From the NCBI GenBank assembly GCA_002311345.1, contig DCAA01000002.1:31254-58179 (forward strand): DNA of 26,926 nt, read 5' to 3'. The DNA is from Planctomycetes bacterium UBA1146 (GTDB lineage: Bacteria; Planctomycetota; UBA8108; UBA1146). A model generated the notes under the pieces. It did not search any database and was not told where the DNA came from. It worked only from the letters and a program-made list of their open reading frames with translations. The first letter of the stretch is position 1. Every line of letters begins with the position of its first letter. The translations under genes and the position numbers were made by a program. Positions 16,168-23,429 of the stretch are shown here, piece after piece.

Positions 16168-17385
16168 TCAGCGTCGTTTATCAATCCGCTGGATCAGACC
16201 GTTTTGAGAAACGATCAAGAGGCTTCCATCTCCAGAGATACCGAACACCTCGAGGCTGTCGGAAACATCGAGGCTCCAGCGAGAAGCTCCGTCGGCTGCA
16301 GCAAGGCAGTGCAGATCTCCCTCGACATCGGTCGCCCATACTTCATCTTTCGACACTGCCACAACGCCGGAGATTCCCTCCTTGCGCCACCTCTCGCGAC
16401 CATCGGTAATATCGAGGCAAGCTATCTCCTGTACTGGACTGTCGCTGTAACGATCGTCGCGCAGAAGCGCATAAAGAGCGTTTCCGGATACCACAGGACT
16501 TCCCAGAACAGGAAGACCCAGAGGTGACTGCCAGTTCAGGTAAGGCTCATCACCCACATCCGAGATACAGTGGATCTTGGTATCTCTCGAGGCGATGTAA
16601 ATCCGCCCCCCTGCCATGGTCGGTGTCGACTCGATGGAACCCATGGTCTTGTAACTCCAGCAAGCGCCCCTGACAAAACCGGTACCCTGCATGAGCGCGT
16701 AGACACTTCCATTCTCACTGCCGACGAAGGAACGGGAACCACTATTGAGCGGAGATGCCGAGATTCCACCATCAGTGAGGTAGGTCCAGGATACGAATCG
16801 GTTCTTCTTGGAAAGCCCGTAGATTCTCATGTCATACCCACCCACAACCAGGTTTTCGAGGCCCGGCGTAATCGAGGTGGATATCGGGAAATTACATGGG
16901 ATCTTGTAGTTCCTGGCCCCGTAGAGATCATCGATGCAATAGACCACTCCACGCTCAGCAAGGAATAGTTCGTCCGGATTCGAGTCCCTGATCTCTTCGG
17001 GATAGACGAACACCGTCGGCGCAAACTGCACAGGGACCTGGAGAGGATATGTCCACTGCACCAGGCCGGATTCGCCGTCCACCTTGAGCAGTACATGATC
17101 GTGATTCTTGCCGGAAGAGACGAGATATAGATTCCCATTCGCCTCGAAAGCCTGCTGGATCTTGTTGGGGTGATGATAGGACCAGATCACATTGAGACCT
17201 ATCGGACCCACCTCCCGATCACTGAAACCGGTATCTCCTGCTGATGTCGACTCGGTGATGGAAACGGAAGGCATCGTTGGATTCGCTGCAGGAGAACTCT
17301 TCTGGGCTGCCCCGGAGGAACAACTGCTGAAGAAGATGGTCAGGCTGAGGCTGGCGATTGTAGCCAGGGCTACGCGCGAGTTCAT
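16168..17385 (-). CDS. PQQ-type beta-propeller lipoprotein
   Basis: The frame is open from 17550, but the start at 17385 gives a good lipoprotein signal (MNSRVALATIASLSLTIFFS, then S-C with Cys22 as the likely lipidated residue). The product has about 405 residues. The rest is a repeating beta structure of PQQ/WD40-propeller type, with blades such as VLLKVDGESGLVQWTYPL, FVGSENGSVYALMQGTG, IYIASRDTKIHCISDVG and VWATDVEGDLHCLAAADG. BamB, a lipoprotein of the outer-membrane assembly complex, has this fold, but the sequence is not close enough to call bamB. It is the last gene of a three-gene unit with its own promoter and terminator. An outer-membrane scaffold or ligand-binding role is likely. 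Confidence 0.85.
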   Translation of the reverse strand: MNSRVALATIASLSLTIFFSSCSSGAAQKSSPAANPTMPSVSITESTSAGDTGFSDREVGPIGLNVIWSYHHPNKIQQAFEANGNLYLVSSGKNHDHVLLKVDGESGLVQWTYPLQVPVQFAPTVFVYPEEIRDSNPDELFLAERGVVYCIDDLYGARNYKIPCNFPISTSITPGLENLVVGGYDMRIYGLSKKNRFVSWTYLTDGGISASPLNSGSRSFVGSENGSVYALMQGTGFVRGACWSYKTMGSIESTPTMAGGRIYIASRDTKIHCISDVGDEPYLNWQSPLGLPVLGSPVVSGNALYALLRDDRYSDSPVQEIACLDITDGRERWRKEGISGVVAVSKDEVWATDVEGDLHCLAAADGASRWSLDVSDSLEVFGISGDGSLLIVSQNGLIQRIDKRR

Positions 17386-17446
17386 TCGCTCTGTACTCCG
17401 CTCTTTCAGGAAAATCGAAAGATCACTGAAGTGCTCTCTCGAATCG

Positions 17447-17731
17447 CTACTCTTCTTCCTCGAGATACTCCCCAAGGTCGATGTCATGACTTTGTTCGTA
17501 CGTGACGAGACGTGCGATTCGCTCGATGTCCGCCTCGATCTTCTCCACAAGTTCGAAGACGTGGGGTCCTCTGTTGAGTCGTGACTCCAGATCTACCTTC
17601 ATCTCATCCCAGGATCCTTCGTACAGTTCCTCCCGAAGTACCAGCAGCGTTCGCTCCTGCTGAGGAAGTTTCCGTAGAAATTCGCGATGCTCATCGCTCA
17701 CTACGGATGCCCTTCCTTCGATGTTTCTCAT
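17447..17731 (-). CDS. Small charged helical protein, unknown function
   Basis: A 94-residue protein between the secreted protein and the lipoprotein genes. It has no signal peptide, TM segment or cysteines. It looks almost fully helical and highly charged, with an EDxxxER-like coiled stretch (ELVEKIEADIERIARLV) and an acidic end (YLEEEE). I do not recognise a family. The start ATG at 17731 lies 12 bases after the preceding stop, and purine-rich GAAGAG sits directly before it. It is probably cytoplasmic despite exported neighbours. Its position inside an operon with clear signals argues that it is a real gene. Confidence 0.7.
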   Translation of the reverse strand: MRNIEGRASVVSDEHREFLRKLPQQERTLLVLREELYEGSWDEMKVDLESRLNRGPHVFELVEKIEADIERIARLVTYEQSHDIDLGEYLEEEE

Positions 17732-17743
17732 CTCTTCAGTACC

Positions 17744-18487
17744 CTAGGTTCCAGGGAACTCGTGAGTAACCCGGACCCAATCCTTCTTCTTGAAACGGAA
17801 AGAATCCATCGAGGTGAAAAACTCGTCGCCAGGGCGATGAAACTGGATTCGAATGACCCGCTCGGTGATTTTCAGGCCACCATCGGGCATTTCCTCGACC
17901 TCGATGTCATCGACGAGCCCATACACATCGACAATAATCTTGTCTGCTTCCGGGTCGATGGCATTGAAGATCGCAACACACTCCCATTTCTCTCCGGCAG
18001 AAATCGCCATCCCCAGGTCAGCAGCTCCGTTCTTCTTGAGCAGGTCACCCCTGGAAAAGAGCGACTTGCCCTCTCTCCTCTCGACAAGCTTTTCCACCCA
18101 CGGCAGGGCGATATCGCAGTAAGTGCGCTTTTTGTCTGAACTGGCTCTGAATCCAACGTGAAAGGTACTATCGAGCCCACTCTTGTTCTCGAGTGTGTAG
18201 GGTAGATACCAGTAAGTCCGGCCAGCCGAAGGAACTCCATCGGGTCGAAGATCGTTACCTTTTCCACCGAAGACGGTGATCTGGCGGGGACGTTCGAACT
18301 TCAACTCCAGTCGAGGAATCCCTGGATCCTCTTGTGCCATAACAGGCTGGATGAACAGCGCCATGAACAGCGCTACCAGCAGACCCATTACCCAGACGGG
18401 TGCAGGAGCTACCCAGCCCTGTGTAGGAGCCATGGCGAAAATAGATTTTTCTCGAGTGATGACCATCTTGGATACAGGGCTCAACAT
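17744..18487 (-). CDS. Secreted protein of unknown function
   Basis: The frame is open from 18667, but GGAGG seven bases ahead of the ATG at 18487 fixes the start; the product has about 247 residues. The N-terminus has a 30-residue pre-region, then a hydrophobic core (VWVMGLLVALFMALFI) and a likely cleavage site after PVMA. The mature part is a beta-rich domain (PRLELKFERPRQITVFGGKG, YWYLPYTLENKSGLDSTFHVGF, DEFFTSMDSFRFKKKDWV). The pattern of a tyrosine-rich YLPYTLEN strand followed by GF and DxxxTY resembles immunoglobulin-like or TQXA-type exported domains, but I cannot name a family. It is the first gene after the promoter at 18650-18679. Confidence 0.78.
   Translation of the reverse strand: MLSPVSKMVITREKSIFAMAPTQGWVAPAPVWVMGLLVALFMALFIQPVMAQEDPGIPRLELKFERPRQITVFGGKGNDLRPDGVPSAGRTYWYLPYTLENKSGLDSTFHVGFRASSDKKRTYCDIALPWVEKLVERREGKSLFSRGDLLKKNGAADLGMAISAGEKWECVAIFNAIDPEADKIIVDVYGLVDDIEVEEMPDGGLKITERVIRIQFHRPGDEFFTSMDSFRFKKKDWVRVTHEFPGT
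18351..18373 (-). repeat. 12-bp tandem repeat in a signal peptide
   Basis: ATGAACAGCGC occurs at 18351-18361 and 18363-18373. On the coding strand the repeat makes ALFM-ALFI in the hydrophobic core of the signal peptide. It is a likely slippage product that has lengthened the core in frame. Confidence 0.8.
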
Positions 18488-18649
18488 GCTCTTGCCTCCC
18501 CAGGAGTCTCGTCGACTTCCCGAATACAGGTATCGACGCCTCCTCGTTGTGTCCATGGCTCGACCGAGATCGAGTTCTTTCCGAGGTGAATTCCCGCGCT
18601 GAAAACCGAACCCGCAGAGGCGGGCCCGCATCATGGCGTGGAAGGGAGA

Positions 18650-18679
18650 ATCATAGCAACGGAACATCTAGGGTGTCAA
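18650..18679 (-). promoter_or_regulatory. Near-consensus sigma-70 promoter
   Basis: On the minus strand TTGACA (18679-18674, 6/6) is followed after 18 bases by TATGAT (18655-18650, 5/6). It points into the operon 18487-16168; transcription would start near 18643, leaving a leader of about 155 bases. This is the clearest promoter in the window. Confidence 0.7.
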
Positions 18680-18716
18680 CGGACCCGACAGACTGGTAAA
18701 GGGCTTCTCTTGGACT

Positions 18717-18808
18717 TATCATGGCTCTCCGGGGCGATCCTGGCCCCCGGAGCCCCAGGTCAGCCAGGCGACAAGCGCCGGGACCCACTTGAAGTGGAGC
18801 CCCCGGAG
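18717..18808 (+). promoter_or_regulatory. Folded 5' leader of the pseudopilin gene
   Basis: A -10-like TATCAT lies at 18717-18722 with only a weak -35. Just downstream, CTCCGGGG (18727-18734) pairs perfectly with CCCCGGAG at 18745-18752. A second copy of CCCCGGAG lies at 18801-18808, and it normally closes a second hairpin: CCGGG (18778-18782) with CCCGG (18802-18806), enclosing CCACT/AGTGG with a TGA loop. The first arm could pair with either copy, so two mutually exclusive folds exist about 45 bases before the start. It fits none of the riboswitch classes I know. Confidence 0.4.
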
Positions 18809-18853
18809 AACTGGCACAGGATATCAATGTCTTCCCGGAAGGAGATGATACAA

Positions 18854-19474
18854 ATGAAAACTCAGGCTACCCCAGAGAACGCCTTCGAGAACAAGGTCAG
18901 ATCACAAGGGTTCACACTGGTCGAACTACTGGTGGTCATCGCGATCATCGGAACCCTCGCGGCAATGTTCTCGTCCAATATCTTGAGCGCACTTCGCAAG
19001 GGTGACGAAGTCAGTTGCACCAACAACCTCCGAAACATCGGGCAGGCAGCCATTTCCTTCTCCCTGGAAAGAAGGTTCTTTCCGGTAGCCAAGGGAACGA
19101 CTCCGCCAGCATACATGTCTCTCAATGTACTGCTCGACTCCAATGAAGGTTCTGACCTCAGCCCGAATGTCTTTACCTGTCCTTCCTCACTCGATGAAAA
19201 TGCCCAGAAAGACAGTGATGGGAATTTCGTCCTGGATGAACTCAGTTGCTCCTACGCTTGGCTCGGCAAGAGGACAAAGTCATCGACAAGTGCTTCGACT
19301 GCTCTTGGCTGCGATGACACCATCGCCGACAAGGAAAACGATATAGAGGAGAATCACGAAGGGTTCGTCATCGTCGTATACGCCGGTGGAGACGTGAACA
19401 AACTGGACGCCTCCGAGATCCCGGAGGATCGTGATCTTCCCGGAAGCCTGGTCGGACAGGAAGGTGGGGACTGA
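18854..19474 (+). CDS. Type II secretion/type IV pseudopilin-like protein
   Basis: The start at 18854 is set by AAGGAG nine bases upstream, giving about 206 residues. After a 19-residue leader comes the prepilin peptidase site and N-terminal helix, QG|FTLVELLVVIAIIG, with Glu5 as in secretion pseudopilins and pilins. The residue after cleavage would be N-methylated Phe. The body is small and acidic, with four Cys (C52, C108, C130, C146 approx.), and it ends in a NHEGFVIVVYAGGDVNKLD stretch similar to the H-x-G...DG tail of planctomycete pseudopilins. It has its own leader and terminator and no other secretion gene beside it. It could be a pseudopilin for a type II system or a surface-exposed minor pilin. 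Confidence 0.88.
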   Translation: MKTQATPENAFENKVRSQGFTLVELLVVIAIIGTLAAMFSSNILSALRKGDEVSCTNNLRNIGQAAISFSLERRFFPVAKGTTPPAYMSLNVLLDSNEGSDLSPNVFTCPSSLDENAQKDSDGNFVLDELSCSYAWLGKRTKSSTSASTALGCDDTIADKENDIEENHEGFVIVVYAGGDVNKLDASEIPEDRDLPGSLVGQEGGD

Positions 19475-19497
19475 TCCCACTCTATCGATCGATAGTT

Positions 19498-19537
19498 GAA
19501 AAAAGGTGCACGGGAATGATCCCTTGCACCTTTTTTC
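19498..19537. terminator. Bidirectional terminator between pseudopilin and yacG
   Basis: Bases 19498-19510 (G, six A, GGTGCA) pair perfectly with 19525-19537, with GGGA/TCCC pairing further in. The A-tract on one side and T-tract on the other serve both directions, ending the pseudopilin transcript from the left and the chaperone operon from the right. Confidence 0.93.
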
Positions 19538-19553
19538 GTCGATCAGCTGGACT

Positions 19554-19751
19554 TCATTGCTGGGCGGATTCGTCCGTTTCCGGAAGTTCATCCGATCTTG
19601 CACGCCGTCCACCGATCCGGTACTGATTCCGCAACCAGCCTCCCAGATCACGGTCCCTGCACGACTCGCTACAGAAGGGGAAGAAAGGCGAATCGTCTGA
19701 CACCGGTGCTGCAGATTCCTTGCATACCGGGCACAGGAATGATCCCTTCAA
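19554..19751 (-). CDS. yacG: DNA gyrase inhibitor YacG
   Basis: YacG is a small zinc-ribbon protein; the E. coli version binds GyrB and blocks DNA binding. The 65 residues show the family pattern: CPVC (C7, C10), then SDDSPFFPFCSESC (C27, C31) and DLGGWLRNQYRI, close to the E. coli SPFRPFCSERC...DLGAW. The start is a TTG overlapping the fmdB-like stop as TTGA. GGAGG lies nine bases upstream, and no ATG precedes the first cysteine, so the TTG is well supported. It is the last gene of the chaperone operon, directly before the terminator. The 20-residue C-terminal tail is polar and varies in the family. Confidence 0.92.
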   Translation of the reverse strand: MKGSFLCPVCKESAAPVSDDSPFFPFCSESCRDRDLGGWLRNQYRIGGRRARSDELPETDESAQQ

Positions 19752-20086
19752 GAGGATGAACCTCCTTCGCCTTTTCCTTCTCCCGATTTCGCTCCATCAC
19801 CGCTGGAAGTTGACTTGGAATCATCTTTCGCTGAGTCCGTGCTCGTTGACCCTTCAGAGGAACTGCTTGCCGCTTCTTCCTTCTGGCGTTTCTTGTATTC
19901 CGCACTGCGGTAATCGGTCTCGTAAAAGCCACTGCCTTTGAAGATGATCCCAGCTCCGGAACCGATGAGTCGCCGTAGTTTTTTCTCGCCACACTCGCTG
20001 CAGGTTCTCTTCTGTCTCTCATTGAACCTCTGAAACACCTCGAAGCGATGATCACATCCAGTACAAAGATACTCATAGGTGGGCAT
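19748..20086 (-). CDS. FmdB-type zinc-ribbon protein with Ser-rich tail
   Basis: A 112-residue protein of the FmdB family, small zinc-ribbon proteins of uncertain role often linked to regulation of formamidase or methylamine metabolism. The ribbon reads MPTYEYLCTGC (C8, C11), then TCSECGEKK (C29, C32). The fold continues with LIGSGAGIIFKGSGFYETDYR, the FmdB hallmark. The C-terminal 40 residues are mostly Ser, Glu, Lys and Gly and probably disordered. The start ATG is one base after the grpE stop, with GGGAG seven bases before it. Its link to chaperones may be in metal handling or stress, but this is inferred from position only. Confidence 0.9.
   Translation of the reverse strand: MPTYEYLCTGCDHRFEVFQRFNERQKRTCSECGEKKLRRLIGSGAGIIFKGSGFYETDYRSAEYKKRQKEEAASSSSEGSTSTDSAKDDSKSTSSGDGAKSGEGKGEGGSSS
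19761..19765 (-). promoter_or_regulatory. Ribosome binding site fixing a TTG start (yacG)
   Basis: GGAGG inside the 3' end of the FmdB-type gene lies nine bases before the TTG at 19751 and decides the yacG start. Confidence 0.75.
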
Positions 20087-20087
20087 T

Positions 20088-20648
20088 TCAGTCTCCCTGT
20101 GTGTTCTCGTCGGTACGCGCCACTACTACTTTTGCAGCACGGATCAACAGATCTCCGCATCGATACCCTCGATCGATTTCCTCGACAATCTCACCGTTGC
20201 GAGAGCCTGCCTTCTCGACCTGCAACATAGCCTCGTGCACTTCCGGATCGAAGTCTTCCCCGACCGCATCCAAAGATTCAATCCCCAACTCTTCCAGTAG
20301 TTCATCGATCTTTCCTGAGATGAGTTGCAATCCATCGCGAATTCCTGCCGGCTCTGAATCTGCTGCGTTTGCCTTCAATGCTGCAGTGAGACCATCCAGC
20401 ACCGGTAAGAAGGCCTTGAATACATCAGCGACGATCCTCTGGCGGAAAACGATTCGTTCCTCCAGCGTACGGCGTCGAAAATTCTCCAGTTCTGCGCGAG
20501 CTCGTTGAAGTTGAAGAACCAGGAACTCTTGATCATCCCCTATCGACTCGTCGGCGGTCTCCTCATCCGAACTGGCAACGATCTGATCCTCGGAATTCAT
20601 CTCGTCCTCTTCCTGATCATCGGGTGGATTTTTCTCGTGTTCGTTCAT
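20088..20648 (-). CDS. grpE: Nucleotide exchange factor GrpE
   Basis: GrpE releases ADP from DnaK so that it can start a new cycle. The 186 residues include an acidic, disordered N-terminus (1-42), a long helix (about 43-80, LQRARAELENFRRRTLEERI), the dimer four-helix part with VFKAFLPVLDGLTAALK, and the beta-wing domain with DFDPEVHEAM and the signature GYRCGDLLIRAAKVVVA. Length is normal. The start ATG has GGAG eight bases upstream and lies four bases from the dnaJ stop. The dnaK partner is not in this window. Confidence 0.96.
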   Translation of the reverse strand: MNEHEKNPPDDQEEDEMNSEDQIVASSDEETADESIGDDQEFLVLQLQRARAELENFRRRTLEERIVFRQRIVADVFKAFLPVLDGLTAALKANAADSEPAGIRDGLQLISGKIDELLEELGIESLDAVGEDFDPEVHEAMLQVEKAGSRNGEIVEEIDRGYRCGDLLIRAAKVVVARTDENTQGD

Positions 20649-20652
20649 GAAG

Positions 20653-21783
20653 TCATCTCCTACCCAAGTATTCTTTGAGCCGGTCGAGAAATCCTCGCCG
20701 GCGAGTTCCTACTGCCTTCTCCTCGATCTGGGCCAGTTCCAACAGCAGTTCCTCTTCCCTTACCCCCAATTTCCGGGGGACTTCGATGATCGCTTTCACC
20801 AACTGATCGCCTCTTCTTCGCGAGTGAAGCGAGGGAAATCCCATCCCCTTCATCCTCAATACTTTGCCACTCTGGGTTCCGTGTGGAATGGTGAGAATCG
20901 CCTTCCCCTCGAGGGTCGGCACCTCAATTTCTGCCCCCAGTACGGCCTGGGAATAGGCGATCGGCAGCTCGAAACGGACATCGTCTTCCGCTCGAGTAAA
21001 GAAAGTATGAGGTTCGTAACGGATCACGACCTGGAGGTCTCCAGCTGCTGCACCGCGAGGCCCTTCATTGCCACGGCCAGACAATCGAAGCGTGATTCCC
21101 TCCTCGATGCCGGGGGGGATCTCGATCTCTAGTTCATCGACTTTATGCATCAATCCTGTTGCCGAACACTTTTTGCAGGGATCCTTGATGATCTCACCTC
21201 GGGTCTGGCAAGCCGGGCAAGGAGTCCTGACGCTGAAGAAACCCTGAGAGCGGAGCACATGCCCTGCCCCCCCACAGGTTTCACACCGCATCGCTTGCGT
21301 GCCCGGGCTGGCCCCGCTTCCCTTGCAAAGATCACAACAGATCTTGCGCCGTAAACTGATGGTCCGGGTGGTCCCCGTGGCTGCTTCTTCGAGGCTCACC
21401 TGCACTTGTGCCCGTAAGCTTTCTCCTCGTCGGGTCTGGCCTCCGCCTCCGAAAAGGTCACCGAAGATTCCCCCGCCTCCTCCACCTCCTCCGAAGATGT
21501 CACCGAATACCCTGAAAATATCCTCGACATCGGAGAAGCCGGCAGTACCCCCGGCCCCGGACAGGCCTTCGTGACCATGAGCATCATAGATGCGGCGCTT
21601 TTCCTGGTCCTGGAGCACGTCATAGGCCTCTGCGGCCTCTTTGAAGGCGCTCTCGGCATTTTTGTCACCGGGGTTCTTGTCCGGATGGTACTTCAGAGCC
21701 AGTTTCTTGTAGGCCTTCTTGATATCACTCTGATCGGCATCGGGAGACACCCCGAGAACATCGTAGTAATCCCTGGAAGCCAT
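20653..21783 (-). CDS. dnaJ: Co-chaperone DnaJ (type I)
   Basis: DnaJ delivers substrates to DnaK and triggers its ATPase. The frame opens at 21813, but MASRDYYDVLG at 21783 is the natural start, giving 376 residues. The J domain (about 3-70) has the HPD motif (in YHPDKNPG). A Gly/Phe-rich region with a run of eight glycines follows, then four zinc-finger repeats: CDLCKGSG, CETCGGAG, CPACQTRG and CKKCSATG. The last two have Thr and Ala where the consensus CxxCxGxG has glycine. The C-terminal substrate domains are complete (GIEEGITLRLSGRGNEG, then LTIPHGTQSGKVLRMKGMG). It sits ten bases after groEL2 and just before grpE. Confidence 0.96.
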   Translation of the reverse strand: MASRDYYDVLGVSPDADQSDIKKAYKKLALKYHPDKNPGDKNAESAFKEAAEAYDVLQDQEKRRIYDAHGHEGLSGAGGTAGFSDVEDIFRVFGDIFGGGGGGGGIFGDLFGGGGQTRRGESLRAQVQVSLEEAATGTTRTISLRRKICCDLCKGSGASPGTQAMRCETCGGAGHVLRSQGFFSVRTPCPACQTRGEIIKDPCKKCSATGLMHKVDELEIEIPPGIEEGITLRLSGRGNEGPRGAAAGDLQVVIRYEPHTFFTRAEDDVRFELPIAYSQAVLGAEIEVPTLEGKAILTIPHGTQSGKVLRMKGMGFPSLHSRRRGDQLVKAIIEVPRKLGVREEELLLELAQIEEKAVGTRRRGFLDRLKEYLGRR

Positions 21784-21793
21784 CCCGTTCCCC

Positions 21794-23398
21794 CTAGACG
21801 AGTGCACCCTCAACTGCCTGCTCCTCAGTATCGAGATCAGTGATGGCAGTGTCGGAAGTCAGGATCATGATTGCAACGCTTGCAGCATTCTGTAGCGACA
21901 CACGAAGCACCTTCACGGGATCGATGATTCCAGCAGCAGTGAGGTCGACAACCTTGCCCTCGAGGACATCGAACCCCATCTGCAGGCCATCATGATCCTG
22001 GACCTCTGCCACCACCGCAGGTCCATCGAAGCCAGCATTTCGAGCCAATTGAGCGGTTGGTTCCAGCAGAGCATCCGCTACCACAGCGATGCCGTAACGA
22101 GCTTCTCCTGAGACATCGGTGGAGGCAACCTTATCATGAATCCGCAAGAAAGCGGTTCCAGCTCCAGGGACGATTCCTTCCATCATTGCAGCTCGGGTAG
22201 CACTGAGAGCATCCTCGGCGCGAGACTTACGCTCTTTGATCTCGAGCTCGGTGAAACCACCCACACGGATCACGGCGATCTTTCCCTGGATCCTGGCGAG
22301 CCTCTCCTCCAGTTTTTCACGATCATAGTTCGAATTGGTTTGATCGATCTGGGCCTCGATCTGCTGACAGCGCAACTCGATCGCTTTGTCATCACCTTCA
22401 TCCCTGAAGAAGATGGTGCGATCTTGCGAGATCTCGACCTTTAGTACCGATCCCAACTGATCTTTTCCGACCATGTCCCAGCTCACTCCGGTATCTTTCG
22501 CGATGACCTGGCCACCAGTGACGATGGCGAGATCTTCGAGCAATGCTTTGCGGCGATCTCCGAAGCCGGGTGCCTTGATCGCCACTGCAGGGAGCACTCC
22601 ACGAAGTGTGTTGAGCAGTAAACCTGCGAGTGCCTCCCCTTCCACATCTTCTGCGATCACAACCAGTGGACGTTGTGTGGGAACCACCTGCTCCAGTACT
22701 GGAATCAAATCCTGGATAGACGAGATCTTGTGATCGGTAAAGAGGATCCAGGGATTCTCGAGAACGCACAATCCAGAGATCCTGTCGGTGACGAAGTAAG
22801 GTGAGATCCATCCCTTGTCGATCTCCAGTCCCTCGACCAGCTGGAGATCAGTCTCGATACCATCATTCTCCTCGACGGTAACAACTCCACGCTCTCCGAC
22901 ATTGTGAATCGCTTCTCCGAACAACTTGCCGAGTTCTTCCTCATTGGCAGCTATCGTGCCTACCTGGACCACCTCTTCCTGATTCTTGACAGGAGTTGCA
23001 ATTTTTTCCAGTTCACTGATGGCGACGGCGACACCTTTCTCGATTCCTTTGCGAAGTTCGATCGGGTTGATCCCGGAAATCGCATACCGACTACCGCGTT
23101 CGACCATCGCTTCTGCCAGGATGATGGCGGACGTTGTGCCATCGCCCACCTCTTTGTTGGTCTTGGTCGCCACCTCGTTCATCAATCGCGCCCCCATGTT
23201 CTCGAAGGGCTGAGCCACTTCGATCTCACGAGAGACAGTTTGACCATCTCGAGTCACCTCGGACTTACCAAAGCCCTTCTGCAGCAGTACGTTTCTTCCT
23301 GCAGGACCGTAAGTCACCTTGACGGTGCGGGCCAGAATTTGAATTCCCTGGCGAAGTTGGCGTCTGGCATCTTCGTCGAAGAGTATCTGTTTCGTCAT
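21794..23398 (-). CDS. groEL: Chaperonin GroEL paralogue 2
   Basis: A full-length 534-residue group I chaperonin that should form a folding chamber with GroES. ATP-site motifs are present: RDGQTV (the Asp52 position of E. coli GroEL), GDGTTSAIILAEA (Asp87), AEDALSATRAA (the catalytic Asp398) and GIIDPVK (Asp495). One change stands out: VPGAGTAF has Ala at the Gly415 position. The substrate-binding apical domain has Trp at the Tyr199 position (KGWISPYF) but otherwise the usual hydrophobic residues. The C-terminus ends in TEEQAVEGALV with no GGM repeats, the flexible tail of most GroELs. The start has GGGAG upstream. The operon has no groES. Confidence 0.95.
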   Translation of the reverse strand: MTKQILFDEDARRQLRQGIQILARTVKVTYGPAGRNVLLQKGFGKSEVTRDGQTVSREIEVAQPFENMGARLMNEVATKTNKEVGDGTTSAIILAEAMVERGSRYAISGINPIELRKGIEKGVAVAISELEKIATPVKNQEEVVQVGTIAANEEELGKLFGEAIHNVGERGVVTVEENDGIETDLQLVEGLEIDKGWISPYFVTDRISGLCVLENPWILFTDHKISSIQDLIPVLEQVVPTQRPLVVIAEDVEGEALAGLLLNTLRGVLPAVAIKAPGFGDRRKALLEDLAIVTGGQVIAKDTGVSWDMVGKDQLGSVLKVEISQDRTIFFRDEGDDKAIELRCQQIEAQIDQTNSNYDREKLEERLARIQGKIAVIRVGGFTELEIKERKSRAEDALSATRAAMMEGIVPGAGTAFLRIHDKVASTDVSGEARYGIAVVADALLEPTAQLARNAGFDGPAVVAEVQDHDGLQMGFDVLEGKVVDLTAAGIIDPVKVLRVSLQNAASVAIMILTSDTAITDLDTEEQAVEGALV

Positions 23399-23429
23399 GA
23401 ACTTGCTCCCTCGTCTCGTCTATACAGAC

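Larger units (their letters stand above)
18488..18853. other. Divergent intergenic region with promoters and leader
   Basis: No gene is supported here; the open frames crossing it are upstream extensions of the two flanking genes and lack ribosome binding sites. The region holds the minus-strand promoter at 18650-18679, a weaker plus-strand -10 box at 18717-18722, the folded pseudopilin leader at 18727-18808, and a small hairpin (CCCGC/GCGGG) at 18611-18624 near the 5' end of the minus-strand transcript. Confidence 0.6.

Noticed and set aside
16168..17385. Calling the propeller lipoprotein BamB
   Set aside because: Fold and lipidation agree, but no sequence stretch is diagnostic and the neighbours (no der or engA) do not match the usual bamB context.
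18717..18853. c-di-GMP, glycine, cobalamin or SAM riboswitch before the pseudopilin
   Set aside because: The conserved core sequences of these classes are missing; only generic stem-loops are seen.
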